A stretch of 64,000 nucleotides of DNA from Ochromonas danica (GCA_015146655.1 VKHL01000128.1:20299-84298); one strand, 5' to 3'; positions 45,155 to 56,478 are shown, counted from the stretch's first letter. Program-made: numbers and translations. Notes: a model not told the origin generated them from the sequence alone.

Positions 45155-46234
45155 ATGGGCTGTCATTTCTCCATAGCCTGGATATATTTCCACTTGCTAT
45201 TGTTGTTTATCTCGATTTTCCCCTTGAAATCTTTCCAACACCCTTACCTCACTTCCCTTTCTCGCCAGCATGTATCAAAAGGTTCGCCTGTCTTTCGCCT
45301 GCAGGCCAACAATCCGAATAAATCTCCAAATGCAGTGGAAAGAGTTCTGCAACAGAGAAGGCCCTCCTCTCATCTCACTGGTGTAAATTCTGAAAAGAAC
45401 TTAACCATAATTGGCAACGAGATGAAGATGGCTCAAAAAGAAGATAATAAGGTTCTCTTCCCTGAACTTGAACAATCGGGTATTGATGAGAAAGCGCTAC
45501 GTGCTTCCCCCTTTGGCAAAGTTCTGTTTGCTGTTTTGGATCGACTCTTCCCCGTTTTCTCGGAACCCAACTGGTTCGATGTTTATGACCCACCTCTCAC
45601 CACAGAAGAGAATCTTGCATTGCCTTACTTTGATGGATATGACTTTGCAAATTCATCCTGGACGATCTACGTGCGTCATCGATTTGGTGCATGGAATTGG
45701 TTGGATCGCATGGGATTAGTTCCCCAAGCAACACAACGAGTCTTCCTTCGTCCTGATGGAAAAACGTGCTGGTCTGATGGATACTATGGCGATTGGTACA
45801 TAAATCCAGCCATTAACTACTTCCAAATTGAGAAGCATTTTGGTCGTGGATTCGGATATACTCAATATCATCGTGGTATTCGTGTCTATCAGATCCAACG
45901 ATGGCATTATGAGGATAGTATAGGAAGATATTGGCAACGTGGTTTGCGATCGTATCTGCGCAATGAGACTCAGTTTTGGGCATTTGAAGGACGAGTATGG
46001 GGCAGTGCCGTCAAATGGAGACCTTATCCACGTGACCAGGGCAAATTTCTCGCTATTCGTGATGGTGCTAATCTGACTGAGATCTTTGGTCGACTTCAAG
46101 ATACTCCTTGGCAAGCTCGCTTTGAGCATGCGATGTCATTACCTTTTTATCAAGCACACCCAGATCAGTTAGAAAGGATAGAAGATAATTTTGACTTCTA
46201 TTATCGTAACCTGCTTGGTAGTGAAATAAGATAA
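45155..46234 (+). CDS. Unknown plastid-targeted protein, 359 aa
   Basis: Not recognised. A single exon. The N-terminus is a signal peptide (hydrophobic residues about 8-24) ending in KS, followed by FQHP and a Ser/Arg-rich, acid-poor stretch. That is the bipartite leader with Phe at +1 used to enter complex red plastids. The mature part (from about 100) is rich in aromatic residues, especially Trp and Tyr, with stretches such as NWFDVYDPPLT, SWTIYVRHRFGAWNW, CWSDGYYGDWYINPAINYF and WRPYPRDQGK. No membrane segments are seen after the leader. It may be a lumenal or stromal protein; it converges with the plastid NnrU/ICMT-like gene. No function is claimed. Confidence 0.7.
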   Translation: MGCHFSIAWIYFHLLLLFISIFPLKSFQHPYLTSLSRQHVSKGSPVFRLQANNPNKSPNAVERVLQQRRPSSHLTGVNSEKNLTIIGNEMKMAQKEDNKVLFPELEQSGIDEKALRASPFGKVLFAVLDRLFPVFSEPNWFDVYDPPLTTEENLALPYFDGYDFANSSWTIYVRHRFGAWNWLDRMGLVPQATQRVFLRPDGKTCWSDGYYGDWYINPAINYFQIEKHFGRGFGYTQYHRGIRVYQIQRWHYEDSIGRYWQRGLRSYLRNETQFWAFEGRVWGSAVKWRPYPRDQGKFLAIRDGANLTEIFGRLQDTPWQARFEHAMSLPFYQAHPDQLERIEDNFDFYYRNLLGSEIR

Positions 46235-46361
46235 TGATTGTGATCAAGGCAAAGAAAGTGATTAGAGAGGATTGTGTGAGGAGAAACGTCGAATATGTAA
46301 TGGTACATTTTGTTAAAGAAATGCTTGAAGCTATGAGGTAATAGTAGCTTGTTAGCTGTCC

Positions 46362-47303
46362 TTAAAGAAAGGGCAAGAGCTTGTTTGGAGTCTTTTCTTG
46401 ATAGTCAGCATATTCCTAAAGAGCATGACATTCTCTTCATAAATATCATGTCATACATAAAACAATTAGAAATAAAACTCACCGGATGAGCCTCCAACAA
46501 TTTCTTTTCTTCCAAAGAAGCCTTGTAGTTCTGTCCGTTATCATTATCAACCAATCAACATTGTTAGATTGCTCGACATATGAACTATATGTAGTTAGAT
46601 GTCTTACCAAGACAACACCGAGGGCAAGAGTCAAGACTAATTTACTTGCACTATCAGAAATTATGGAAATTCCTAAGGACGATAGAATCAAGCCAGCATA
46701 CATGGGATGACGCACGATCTGATAGACTCCTTTGGTAACCAGCTCATTATCAAGACAAGGAGTAACAAAGGGAGAAGTGTTCTCTCTTAAATCACTGGAT
46801 CCTCCAAGGATAAAATAAGCTCCAGCCAGTAGTGTAAGCCATCCACTCAAGTGGATTAAACCGGAGATCAAGCCAGGTACACCCAACAAAACAAAAAGGA
46901 AAAGGGTCATTTGAGTGAGAAACCAAACTTCACCTCGTTTACCCACTTCTCCTTCACCAAGATTTTTAAGAATACTCGAAGAAGAAATTCGAAGAGACTC
47001 CATGAAGTCAGCCACTGCTTGACCACGACTTTCTTCATCTTGTAATGTCTTCGCCAACTGTGCAGTTTGTTCTTTCAGACCATCAATTGTGTATCGAACT
47101 GACTCTGGTAAGTCATCGAATTGCTTGGCATATAGACGACTAGATTGTGAAAGATATGGTTGAAGTGAGGAAGTTTTCAGTGAGGGATTAAAACGAAGTT
47201 GTGTAAGGGAGTGATGAGTAGTGGAGGTCCAAGAATAAGATGATTGAATGAATAGAATGAAAGTAAACAGTAGACAGAATACCATATCAACAATGGATTT
47301 CAT
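46362..47303 (-). CDS. NnrU/ICMT-like membrane protein with plastid-type leader
   Basis: Minus-strand exons 46608-47303, 46483-46530 and 46362-46415, all phase 0, give 265 aa. The N-terminus is a signal peptide (about 1-25, ending SYSW) followed by a Ser/Thr/Arg-rich stretch, which suggests plastid import; here an aromatic Trp sits near the cleavage point. Helices lie at about 130-180 and 205-230. Conserved IVRHPMYAGLI and the C-terminal EE-LLEAHPEYADY segment place it with isoprenylcysteine methyltransferase/NnrU-like proteins. Both small 3' exons match those of the PH-domain paralogue at 19047-20423 in position and nearly in length. Without splicing the C-terminus would be replaced by an unrelated tail. 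Activity unknown. Confidence 0.75.
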
Positions 47304-47551
47304 TTCCTTGCCTAGTTCTTTGATAACTTTCTTGTTCTATATTCACAGGATCTCCGGATCTGTTTGTTCAAGACCAAAGATTGAAAAGTTCAACTCCCCA
47401 CCCATCGGGCATGTTAACTATTCTTACGATGCGTGAAATAATCTTAACTTAACGTGAACTTAACAGACTCGAGTGCGGAGTGGACGTGGTCTTCCCTTCT
47501 TCCTGCTGCAGCTTTGGCATCATATTTGTGCTTGCAAAGGAATTATCAATC
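47304..47551. promoter_or_regulatory. Shared divergent upstream region (NnrU/ICMT-like / ferredoxin)
   Basis: 248 bp between two divergent genes whose products both carry plastid-type leaders. A common light- or redox-controlled promoter is a reasonable inference, but no motif was recognised. 'ttaacttaacgtgaacttaac' near 47441-47463 is a tandem TTAACTTAA-like element. Confidence 0.35.
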
Positions 47552-48153
47552 ATGCAAGTTTTCATTGTTCTTGCCATTCTCTTCCTCTTTGCTGGTCATG
47601 TTGTTGAAGCATTTCGACCATTAATGAATAAAAAGACCTTTTCTAGCCGTTTAATGGTAAGTTATCATCGATTGATGCAATTCTGCAATTGCTTCTACTA
47701 GTCACAAGAAAGGACAGCCATGCTTATATTGATCACTGCCAATCTGTATATAGTACTCAGTTCGTATTGTGAACAATAAGAAGAAGAGTGACGTCACCAT
47801 CGAAGTGCCACCTGGCAAGATCATTCTTGATGTAGCGGAAAGTCAGACTACCTCTGTCCCATATTCTTGTCGTGCTGGTTCTTGCTCTACTTGCATTGGT
47901 AAGTTGAAGTCTGGTACTGTTGATCAAAGTGGTCAGATCTTTCTCAATGATAAGCAGGTCAGTACTTCCTTTAATCAAGATATAACCCTCTATGATCCGT
48001 ATGATTCATGATGAGCTCTGGTGTTATGTTGTCTTAATGCAGATTGAGCAAGGGTATGTGTTGACTTGTGTGGCTGTTCCTACTTCAAATGTCGAAGTTG
48101 AAGTTGACGTTGAGGACACCTTCTACAATGAGAACCCTGACTTCTCCGCTTAA
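47552..48153 (+). CDS. PETF: Plastid [2Fe-2S] ferredoxin, nuclear-encoded
   Basis: Plant-type ferredoxin, the soluble electron carrier from photosystem I to FNR and other acceptors in the plastid stroma. Exons 47552-47656, 47754-47957 and 48043-48153 give 139 aa. Exon 1 is the leader: signal peptide ending GHVVEA, then FRPLMNKK, a textbook ASAFAP-type plastid signal. The mature part starts about YSVRIVNN. Cluster ligands are Cys74, Cys79, Cys82 and Cys112 (C-X4-C-X2-C-X29-C). The acceptor at 47753 (tag|TAC) is required; the nearer AG at 47760 would break the frame. The acidic C-terminus (EVEVDVEDTFYNE) fits ferredoxins. In many red-lineage algae this gene is still plastid-encoded, so its nuclear location is informative. 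Confidence 0.92.
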
Positions 48154-48403
48154 ATGAGGGTGAGGTGATATAGGAGTAGCCCAACACTGTAGTCTAGATC
48201 CGCTACAAACTAGTGCATTACGAAATGTATTTCATTGAGATTGGTCTATTAAATTATAACTTAGGGAACAAACCACGGCACATAAGATACGTGGTCGACC
48301 ACTCAATCAAGTCTTCTCATCGGCTGCATAAACAAGTATACTACTCTTAGCATAAAGGCTACCAGACCGTTATCTTCTCTTCTTCTTCCTCCTCGTCCTG
48401 TTT

Positions 48404-50026
48404 TTACACATAGATTGTGTCACAATATCCTGCAGGCTGGACTGGTGCAGATTGAATGCCTCTGTTCACTAAGCGGCAACGTTGAGACAACAAACGTGGC
48501 AAAGCATCAGTGGCGCTGAGAGTCTGTTGGCTGTCTGACCATAATCTCTCGGCAACAGCTGAGGTGCGAGGGTACAGGTTGCTCTCAATGTTTCTCTCGT
48601 CGATATACTCAGACCACAAAGCCGCTTCACCACCGATGATGTTATTCATCTGACTCTGACTCAATCCACTCGTTGGTTCGTAACCGTACATCACCTGCCA
48701 GGTATTGGTGGCAATGTTCAAATACCAATAGTTGGATGGAGAAGCAATAACGCGATATCCAGCACCAGTCAATTGAGAGATCATGCTAGAGTCAGTCCAA
48801 ACCTGATAGATAGTGGAAGCAATGGGCAAGTTGCTGTTGGCAACGAAAACCTCTTCCCAATGAATAACAGAGCGGATCTGCTGGCTAGTTCCCAAAACAT
48901 TGTTGTCCACAATCTTCACAAAGTAGGTTAGCAAGGCATCATAAGACTTGATTCCATTGGCTTGCATGAATGCGACGATACTTGAATCATTCTTCCAGCA
49001 TCCATAGACAACCTCATCACCACCCAAGTGAATCAAATGGCTGTTAGCAGCCTTAGTGACATCACCAAGAATGTGCTGGATAGTGATATAGGTCTCGTCC
49101 AAGGTAGGGTTGAGGGCGAAGTCATTAATGTTGTAGTAGTATTTCGCGAAGCAATCGGCCATAACAGAAACCTTGCCTTTGGTCCACCCTGCAGCATGCC
49201 CAGGAATGTCAATCTCTACAATGACTTCCACACCACGTTCGAAGGCATACTGAGTAATATCCTTCACATCATCCATACTGTAGATCATAGAAGGGGAGAA
49301 AGCACCTTTCACCATGGTAGGTTCAGAAGGAGTCTATACAAAAACATACATGTCAACACTTGTTAGATGAATCAGCATCACAGGGCGGGTGAGGAGGGAA
49401 TGCCTTACATCAAGAGGGAATGACTCAGCATCAACAACATGCCAATGCAAAACATTTAGTTTATTCATAGGCATGGAAGAGATAACACGTTTAATCTCAG
49501 ACACAGGAAGGTAATGACGTGCAGTATCGATCAATAAACCACGATGACCATAGCGTGCCTTGTCAGTGACCGTCACAGGAGCACTGGTGACCAAGACATC
49601 ACTACCATTGTCACCACCACGACTTAATAACTGACTAAACGTCTCTAATCCACGAAGCATACCCCAGGTCGTAGCAGCTTGAATCGTACAGGAATCCGTA
49701 TTAACTTGCAAGTCATAGGATTCATCACTTCCAATGACTTCTTGAGGAATGGATGTCTCTGACACAGTTAAAACACAGCTTTTTAAGGAGCCAGTAGCAG
49801 TCTTTGGTACAGCAATTAATTGTAAATATCTTTCCATGGCAGAGTCCAGGATAGTATTAGAAGACAAAGTCGTCTTCAAGGTGAAGGAAAATTGTCCATC
49901 TAAAGTAATTTTCTTATCCCCGGAAGTGACTGACCATGGTAAAGGCCAAAGAGAAATCTCTGCTTGAGAGATAAGGAAAAGACTGGAAAGTTGTAATAAG
50001 AACAAGAACTGCATCGCCATTCTCAT
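48404..50026 (-). CDS. Beta-N-acetylhexosaminidase, GH20 family
   Basis: Secreted or lysosomal-type exo-hydrolase that removes terminal GlcNAc/GalNAc from glycans or chitin fragments. Minus-strand exons 49409-50026 and 48404-49333 give 515 aa. A signal peptide covers about residues 1-22. An N-terminal GH20b-like domain is followed by the catalytic barrel with GHRGLLIDTARHY, LNVLHWHVVD and EIDIPGHA. The Asp312-Glu313 pair in HLGGDEVVYGCW serves substrate-assisted catalysis. The single intron (phase 0) restores SFPLD|TPSEP, matching the family. Length is normal. Two further Met codons lie just after the first (residues 3 and 5), so the start may shift by a few residues. Confidence 0.93.
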
Positions 50027-50467
50027 TCACTCTGTCTGTCCCTGTCGTTCTCACCGTCAAGACAAAACTTGGACCGTGCACACCATACCACACTTAATGG
50101 TGGAGTTTTTATGATGAATTCTAAGTTTTAACTGAGAATTTATCACTTACGATCGATCACTTCTTTCCGTCTGAGGGCAGGCAGATAGGTATGAACAGGA
50201 AGGAGTCTTGCCAAGATTAATGCTTTCTCGAGCTCTTCTACACATGGCACTCTTCTAAAACACTAACTCCTGCTCTGGAACTAGAGCAAATAAGTGACAG
50301 CCAGGCAAAGGCGAGTTTAAACTCGGAGTTTTGAAGTTTGACTTCATGGCACCGGATGTGTTTACAACCAAGAGTTAACAACCACCATTCAATAACAACA
50401 TATCATACCAAAGTAAGTGGCAGCTTCCAACAAATACCAACCAACTATGTATTCTTCATCGCATCTT
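50027..50467. other. Intergenic, no gene seen
   Basis: 441 bp between two minus-strand genes. Only AT-rich flanks are seen; no repeat or RNA gene is recognised. Confidence 0.5.
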
Positions 50468-51775
50468 CTAAGACGATGATTCCTTATTAGCCAATCGAGG
50501 AGATCTTCTAACCCGTACTTCCTCAATCGCAGAGATCTGCGAATCCACATTATCCCTGACTTTACCTGCCTTTCTACCAGAACTGACTTCTGTTGTCATT
50601 TCAGATGGTACAATTTCTTTACTGCTCGATCTATTCTGGCGTTTCTTGACAGTCTTGGAAGAAGCACCACCATCCTCATTTTCCTCTTCTTCTTTACCAG
50701 AGGACGTGGTGGTGGCTATCTTGGTCTCTTCGGATGACCTTGACTTTCTCTTGCGTTTGCCATTGCCTTCACTTGGCGTTTCCGCCTGTTCTATTATCTT
50801 GTCTTTCTTTTCATTCTTCTTCTCTTGTGCTTCCAATGCACGTTGAACTGGTGCATAAGATCTACGATGTATTTCACAAGGTCCTAACTCCATTAATAAT
50901 CCACGATGTTCAGGTGTAGGATATCCTTTATGTTTCATAAAATTATATTGAGGATATTTCTCATGTAAAGAGATCATCAAGTGATCTCTTGTCACTTTTG
51001 CAATAATTGAGGCAGCAGCAATGGAATAGATTTTTCGATCTCCTTGAATAATAGCCTTACTAGCAACGGATAGACCAGTAGGCAGTTTATTACCGTCTAC
51101 AAGAGCCATGATTTGATCTGTAGGAGGAGATGGTATAGACATGGCGAGAAGTTGTTGAATGACATCTTCACATGCTCTTTTCATCCCTTGCAATGATGCT
51201 TGTAAGATATTAATTTCATCAATTTCTTCATGAGAGACAATACTAACAGCATATTTCACATTTGGATGATGAATTAACTTGTGATAGAGGTCTTCTCTTT
51301 CTTCTTCATTTAATAGCTTAGAGTCAGCAATTCCAGGAATTGTTGTATTATTTTCTTCTTCTTCTTCTTCTTGTTCATCTTCCATGGTAGTCGAGGTAGT
51401 CGTTGTACTACTACCAGGGGAGAGGGTAGTAGTAGGGAGGAAGCAACAAGCAGCAGCAACAACTGGACCAGCTAACGGACCTCTACCTGCCTCATCCAGT
51501 CCAATAATCCATCCATACTGTGCACCTGCTGCTTCTCTCTCCACTGCACGAGATAATGATTTGGCATCATTTGACTTGGTTGTGGAGGAAATAGGTTGGC
51601 TTGTATTTGACGTCTTTCTTTTCGCGGATACCATAGTAACTGCCAAGCGCTTTATTATTGATATAAAAGGCGTTGGTCTGTATCGGCAGGTCTGTATTGG
51701 TTTAAAAATGATGGGTTGTGGTGAACGATGATGATGAGGTAGTTTATGGAAGAAACTTTGACTAGCTCTGAGCAT
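50468..51775 (-). CDS. rnhB: Bacterial-type ribonuclease HII with N- and C-terminal extensions
   Basis: Endonuclease that cuts RNA in RNA-DNA hybrids, including single ribonucleotides. 435 aa from the ATG at 51775 (the frame upstream opens only with TTG). Catalytic residues are Asp94 and Glu95 (GLDEAGRGPLAG), Asp227 (LVDGNK) and Asp264 (VTRDHL). The GRGPLAGPVV style is that of bacterial RNase HII rather than the eukaryotic RNASEH2A. Residues 1-50 are Arg/His/Phe-rich and acid-free, fitting an organelle leader; an internal Met at about 49 (MVSAKRK) could start a non-imported form. An unusual Thr/Glu-rich insertion (about 118-140) lies inside the fold, and a long basic/acidic tail follows residue 325, with RNQ/KKR patches. 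Confidence 0.87.
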   Translation of the reverse strand: MLRASQSFFHKLPHHHRSPQPIIFKPIQTCRYRPTPFISIIKRLAVTMVSAKRKTSNTSQPISSTTKSNDAKSLSRAVEREAAGAQYGWIIGLDEAGRGPLAGPVVAAACCFLPTTTLSPGSSTTTTSTTMEDEQEEEEEENNTTIPGIADSKLLNEEEREDLYHKLIHHPNVKYAVSIVSHEEIDEINILQASLQGMKRACEDVIQQLLAMSIPSPPTDQIMALVDGNKLPTGLSVASKAIIQGDRKIYSIAAASIIAKVTRDHLMISLHEKYPQYNFMKHKGYPTPEHRGLLMELGPCEIHRRSYAPVQRALEAQEKKNEKKDKIIEQAETPSEGNGKRKRKSRSSEETKIATTTSSGKEEEENEDGGASSKTVKKRQNRSSSKEIVPSEMTTEVSSGRKAGKVRDNVDSQISAIEEVRVRRSPRLANKESSS

Positions 51776-52073
51776 CAATAAGACGATCAGACAAGTCAGT
51801 ATGTTCGCTTTCCTTCCAATCTCTTCAATTTTTACCGAGATAGGATAAGGCTACACTAATTTCAAATCAAATCAAACGCGGTGTTGCGATGCGCTTTTTG
51901 CCATGTTTTACCCCAAGGTAAAAGGCTTTTACCACATTGTGTGGTGTGAAGTTAAGACACTCGCACCAAAGTAACCGTTGCTGGCTGGCCGTTAGTGGAC
52001 GCACCGCAGTGAATCAAATCAATAACAACCAAAAGAAACAAGAAGACCATCATTCCATCGTGTAAAAGACGAG
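51776..52073. promoter_or_regulatory. Shared divergent upstream region (RNase HII / kinesin)
   Basis: 298 bp between divergent genes for a replication/repair nuclease and a mitotic-type kinesin. A common cell-cycle promoter would make sense but no motif was recognised. A gcgttgcgatgcgc-like stretch near 51880-51895 is mildly GC-rich. Confidence 0.3.
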
Positions 52074-55000
52074 ATGGAACGAGTTGCCTCTACACGTAGT
52101 ACACGACCGACTACTTCGACTGGTTCTAATGACTCTCTCAAAAGAAAGTCAGGAGATCTTGACGAAATCAATGACGAAAACGTGAACAATAACAACAATC
52201 CTGTCCCCAAAGTCTCAGCCAATAGTAAGCGGTTAAAGACATCTGATGACGCATCTGTTAAGTCGTTATCTTCGACAACGGGAAGCAAGGTTGGATTGTC
52301 GAAGTCAAGTGCTCTACCTCGTCTCGCCACACGTCGTTCGGTCGTCACTGGAACACCCGCGGGTAATAGTGCTGCTTCAGCTGCTACTACAGCCGCTTCA
52401 GCACCAACTCCCTCCACTGTTGTAGTACCTACCACAGTCAGTGCATCGACTGTTCCCCCCACCACACCTCGTCGTGGTCGATCTGCAGCAACTGCAATGC
52501 AAACACCCGCAAACATGAAAGCTGGGTCGTCCATTCAATTGAATGCGATGCTTCAAGAGACACTCTCTGAGTTATCCTTTTCCACTCTACGTGAGAAGAT
52601 TGAAGGTTTGTTTCAATCGAACAATGATCGTCTAACCTCTATTGTCAATGCCATGAAATGTAAAACCAAGTATGATAAAGACAAACAAAAGAAACAAGAA
52701 GTCGCTGTGAAGGATCTTAAAGATCTTGTCCTCTCAACGAATGAAGATCTTCAAGGAGCTATTGAAGGTTGTCGTGAAGTGGATCGTAAGTTATCCACAG
52801 TGTTAGCACGACAAATTACACAACGATTAGAAGATATGCATAGTATGGCTTCACTTCGTGAGAAAGAGAAAGAACTTCATCAAGTCAAGGAGTCTATGGT
52901 TGAAGAAAGAGGAGAGTTTAAAAACCAACTGTTACAGCAGCGTTTAGATTATGAAGATCGTCTTCATCGTCTAGAAGCAAATCAGCTGTCCTTGAGTAGT
53001 GATCTAGCAGCCAAGGAGAAGGATATTCTCCTCTTAGAGAATCAGTTAGCTGCCCTTAAACATGATTATGAAACTGCGGTTAAAGAAGGTTCTGCTCTAG
53101 CTGATCAGGTAATGACCATGTAATGATGATTATTGTATTTTCATGCACAGTTAGAGAAGCAATGTGATATGATTACGATTGTCATACTGCTTCCGTTGCT
53201 AGTGCTAGAGAGAAAGTGTAGTGAAGGTTATAATGGATCATCACGAAGCAAATCGTGTTGTGTCCTTCGCGCCTTTACACATTATTAACTCTTTGCGATG
53301 TGTGTGTGTGTATGTATATGGTGCTGTACAGTATATGTTTGATTGCACAGTTAGAGAAGCAATGTGATATGATTACGATTGTCATACTGCTTCCGTTGCT
53401 AGTGCTAGAGAGAAAGTGTAGTGAAGGTTATAATGGATCATCACGAAGCAAATCGTGTTGTGTCCTTCGCGCCTTTACACATTATTAACTCTTTGCGATG
53501 TGTGTGTGTGTATGTATATGGTGCTGTACAGTATATGTTTGATTGCACAGTTAGAGAAGCAATGTGATATGATTACGATTGTCATACTGCTTCCGTTGCT
53601 AGTGCTAGAGAGAAAGTGTAGTGAAGGTTATAATGGATCATCACGAAGCAAATCGTGTTGTGTCCTTCGCGCCTTTACACATTATTAACTCTTTTGCGAT
53701 GTGTGTGTGTGTATGTATATGGTGCTGTACAGTATCTATTTCTTCACTGACTTTTCTGTTGTTCTCTAACTCAAACCTTGTTCTTCTTTTAGCGCGCGGA
53801 GAGTGTTGCATCTCGTTATGAATCAGATATGTCTTCCCTTCGCGAAAGTCTCAGTAATTTACAAACAGATTATAAGACTCTTCTCAATGAGAAAGAAGAA
53901 CTTCTACAGAAGTATCGATCTCTATCAGAAGACTTAATGAAAGCAACCATGTCTAGAGAATCGTCTGATAAAATCTCTTCCAAACAACAAGAAGATCTTG
54001 ATCGTTTGAATGCTGAAATTACTCAACTTAAGAATCAATTAAATCAAAAAGATGATGATTTGAGAGCTGCTATGTCTTCCTTACGAGAAATGCAAAAGCA
54101 AGCACAAGAAGAAAAGACATCCTTTTGGACTGAGTTTACTACTTTACATAATAAACTGCAAGCTGCAGAAGAGGAAAGAAGAGGATTAATTAGTCAATTA
54201 GCAGAAAAGAAGGAAGAAATTGCTCTCTTACAAAGAGATCTATCTCAACTTACTACAACCAAAAGTGAATTAGAGGAAAAGCTAATACAACAACAAGAAG
54301 AAGCTTTTTCTTCTCGTGATTTAATTGTTCAATTAGAGATTGAAAAGAAATTACGTATTAAATGTGAAATGCATGAAGAGAATGAACGACGTGAACGAAC
54401 TGCTGCTGTAGCACAACTTATGGCAGTTCAAGCAGAAAGTGCAAAGAGAATTAGTGAAATTGAACAACATTCTATGGAAATAGAAAGTCAATTAAGAAAT
54501 GAACTGTCCTTATTAGAAGAAAATAAGAATAGTCTAGAAGATGAAAAGAAAGCACAAAGTGATCGTATTGTTGGATTAGAGAAAGAAGTGGAACAATTAC
54601 ATAAGTCTTTATCAATTCATAATCCAAATAATCAACCACTTTCTTTATCATTAGAAGAGTTTTCAAGAGCTTCAGGAGAAGTAGAAGTATTAAAAAGACG
54701 TTTAAAAGAAGCACAAGATGCTGCAGAATATCAAGTACAGACTCTTAATAAACAACTTGCAGATGTGGAAAGTAAATTGAATGTTTCGGAAAGTCAACGT
54801 AGACGTCTACATAATCTTGTACAAGAATTACGAGGTAATGTAAGAGTATTTGCAAGAGTTAGACCATTCTTGCCATCGGATAGTGCAGATAATAGTATGA
54901 CATCTCCTCCTGAGCCAATCATTACAGCTCGATCTGAGTTAAATCTCTTACAACTTCCTCCTCCACCAACTCCTCTCACAGCTACATCTCGATCTCATGA

Positions 55001-56478
55001 TGAATCTCCCGCAGCAGGGGAAACATTTACCTTTGACAAGGTGTTTGGACCATCTACTAGTCAAGACTCTATCTTTGATGAAGTATCTGAATTTGTTCAA
55101 AGCGCACTCGATGGATATCAGGTAGTCTATGACACTATTCTTCTCTATGAAATCTCACCAATTACTCTCTAATAATCAACCCTGTGTTTCATTGCTTTAG
55201 GTTTGCTTGTTCTCCTATGGTCAAACAGGATCAGGAAAGACCTTCACTATGAATGGTTCAGGCAAGGGTAAAATGCGTGGAATTATACCACGTGCTATGG
55301 AACAAGTCTCCAATTATCGTAAAGCTTTGGAAGAAAAAGGATGGAGATTTAAAATGGAAGTCTCCTTTCTTGAAATATACAATGAGACCATTCGTGATCT
55401 ATTACGTCCAGATGAACAACCATCCACCAAACATGAGATTAAACGTGATTTACAAGGAAATCTCTTTGTTTCTGATTTAACAAGAATTACTATTTTAGAT
55501 ACAACAAAAGAACGTCAAAGTGAAGAAGATGAAGAAAAAATCTTAGAAAATGTTATGGAAACTGCTGGACAACATCGTTCTGTTTGTAGTACCTTGATGA
55601 ATGATCATTCTTCTCGTTCACATGCTGTGTTCACTTTACATCTGACAGCTATTCATAGTTGCCAAGGTATCTTATTGAATGGTAGCTTAAATCTGGTTGA
55701 TCTGGCAGGCTCAGAAAGATTAGATCGTTCTGGAGTGACTGGACAGGCATTGAAAGAAACTGTGGCGATCAATAAATCCTTGTCATCATTAGCTGATGTA
55801 TTCAATGCCTTGGCAAAGAAACAACCTCATATTCCTTATCGTAACTCCAAGTTAACACATCTCTTGCAGCCTTGTCTTTCAGGCGATGGCAAGACCTTGA
55901 TGGTAAGTGATATTGTGTTTACCACAATAAATGATATAAATAACATGTCATAATGTATGACATAGATTGTCAATCTGAGTCCAACTGAAGAGTCTTATTG
56001 TGAGTCCCTTTCTTCTCTTCGATTTGCTAGTCAAGTTAATCAATGCGAGTTGGGCAAACCTAAGAGACGGTTGAAGGATATCTCCTCTTGTTCTTCGGGA
56101 GGAATCTCTGCAGCCACCGCATCCACCCCTGCACCACCTGCCACTCCTGTTGCCGCAAATAACAGCAACAGTAACAATACTCCGTCATTCTCTTCTTCCT
56201 TACAAGAGCCTCTTAGTGCAAGAAAGATGGCTGTCCTGTCCTCTCAATCCAATTTGTCTGCTTCTCTCTCCAAGCTGGATGAGTTGAAAGAATTGGTTAC
56301 CTCTTCTACAGACGGTCAGAATGCAGTAGGGAAGAGCAAGTCTGAGAAGGTGGCTACCACTGCTGGAAGTTCTTCACTGTTGAAGAAGAAGGCTCCTCTT
56401 GCTAGTAGTACCACTACAAGCAGTGTTGCAAAGGCGTCTAGTCAGTCGCTGAAAGTCAGACCACCTTTGAGAAAGTAA
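52074..56478 (+). CDS. Kinesin-14-type C-terminal motor protein
   Basis: Minus-end-directed microtubule motor, likely for spindle organisation. Exons 52074-53108, 53793-55121, 55201-55902 and 55966-56478 give 1192 aa. Residues 1-150 are Ser/Thr/Lys-rich and look disordered, a probable tail with microtubule-binding or nuclear signals. Residues about 170-680 are coiled coil. The motor begins near 690 (LRGNVRVFARVRPF, the class-typical neck). P-loop GQTGSGKT is 795-802, switch I NDHSSRSHAVF, switch II LVDLAGSERL (about 950). A Ser/Ala-rich extension of about 130 residues after the motor is unusual for kinesin-14. Intron 1 is long (684 nt) because it holds three 200-bp repeats; direct exon 1-2 joining keeps the coiled coil. 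Confidence 0.9.
53145..53735 (+). repeat. Three 200-bp tandem repeats inside kinesin intron 1
   Basis: Units at 53145-53344, 53345-53544 and 53545-53735. The first two look identical; the third has one extra T in the ctctttt run near 53693 and diverges at its end. Each unit starts gcacag followed by an open frame of about 45 codons beginning LEKQCDMIT and ending at TAA, then a short (GT)n run. The CAG in front of it could act as a splice acceptor. Confidence 0.9.

Noticed and set aside
53255-53688. Identical 77-aa ORFs within the 200-bp repeats
   Set aside because: They arise from the repeat itself and contain the GT run and stop codons; direct splicing 53108-53793 gives a continuous coiled coil.
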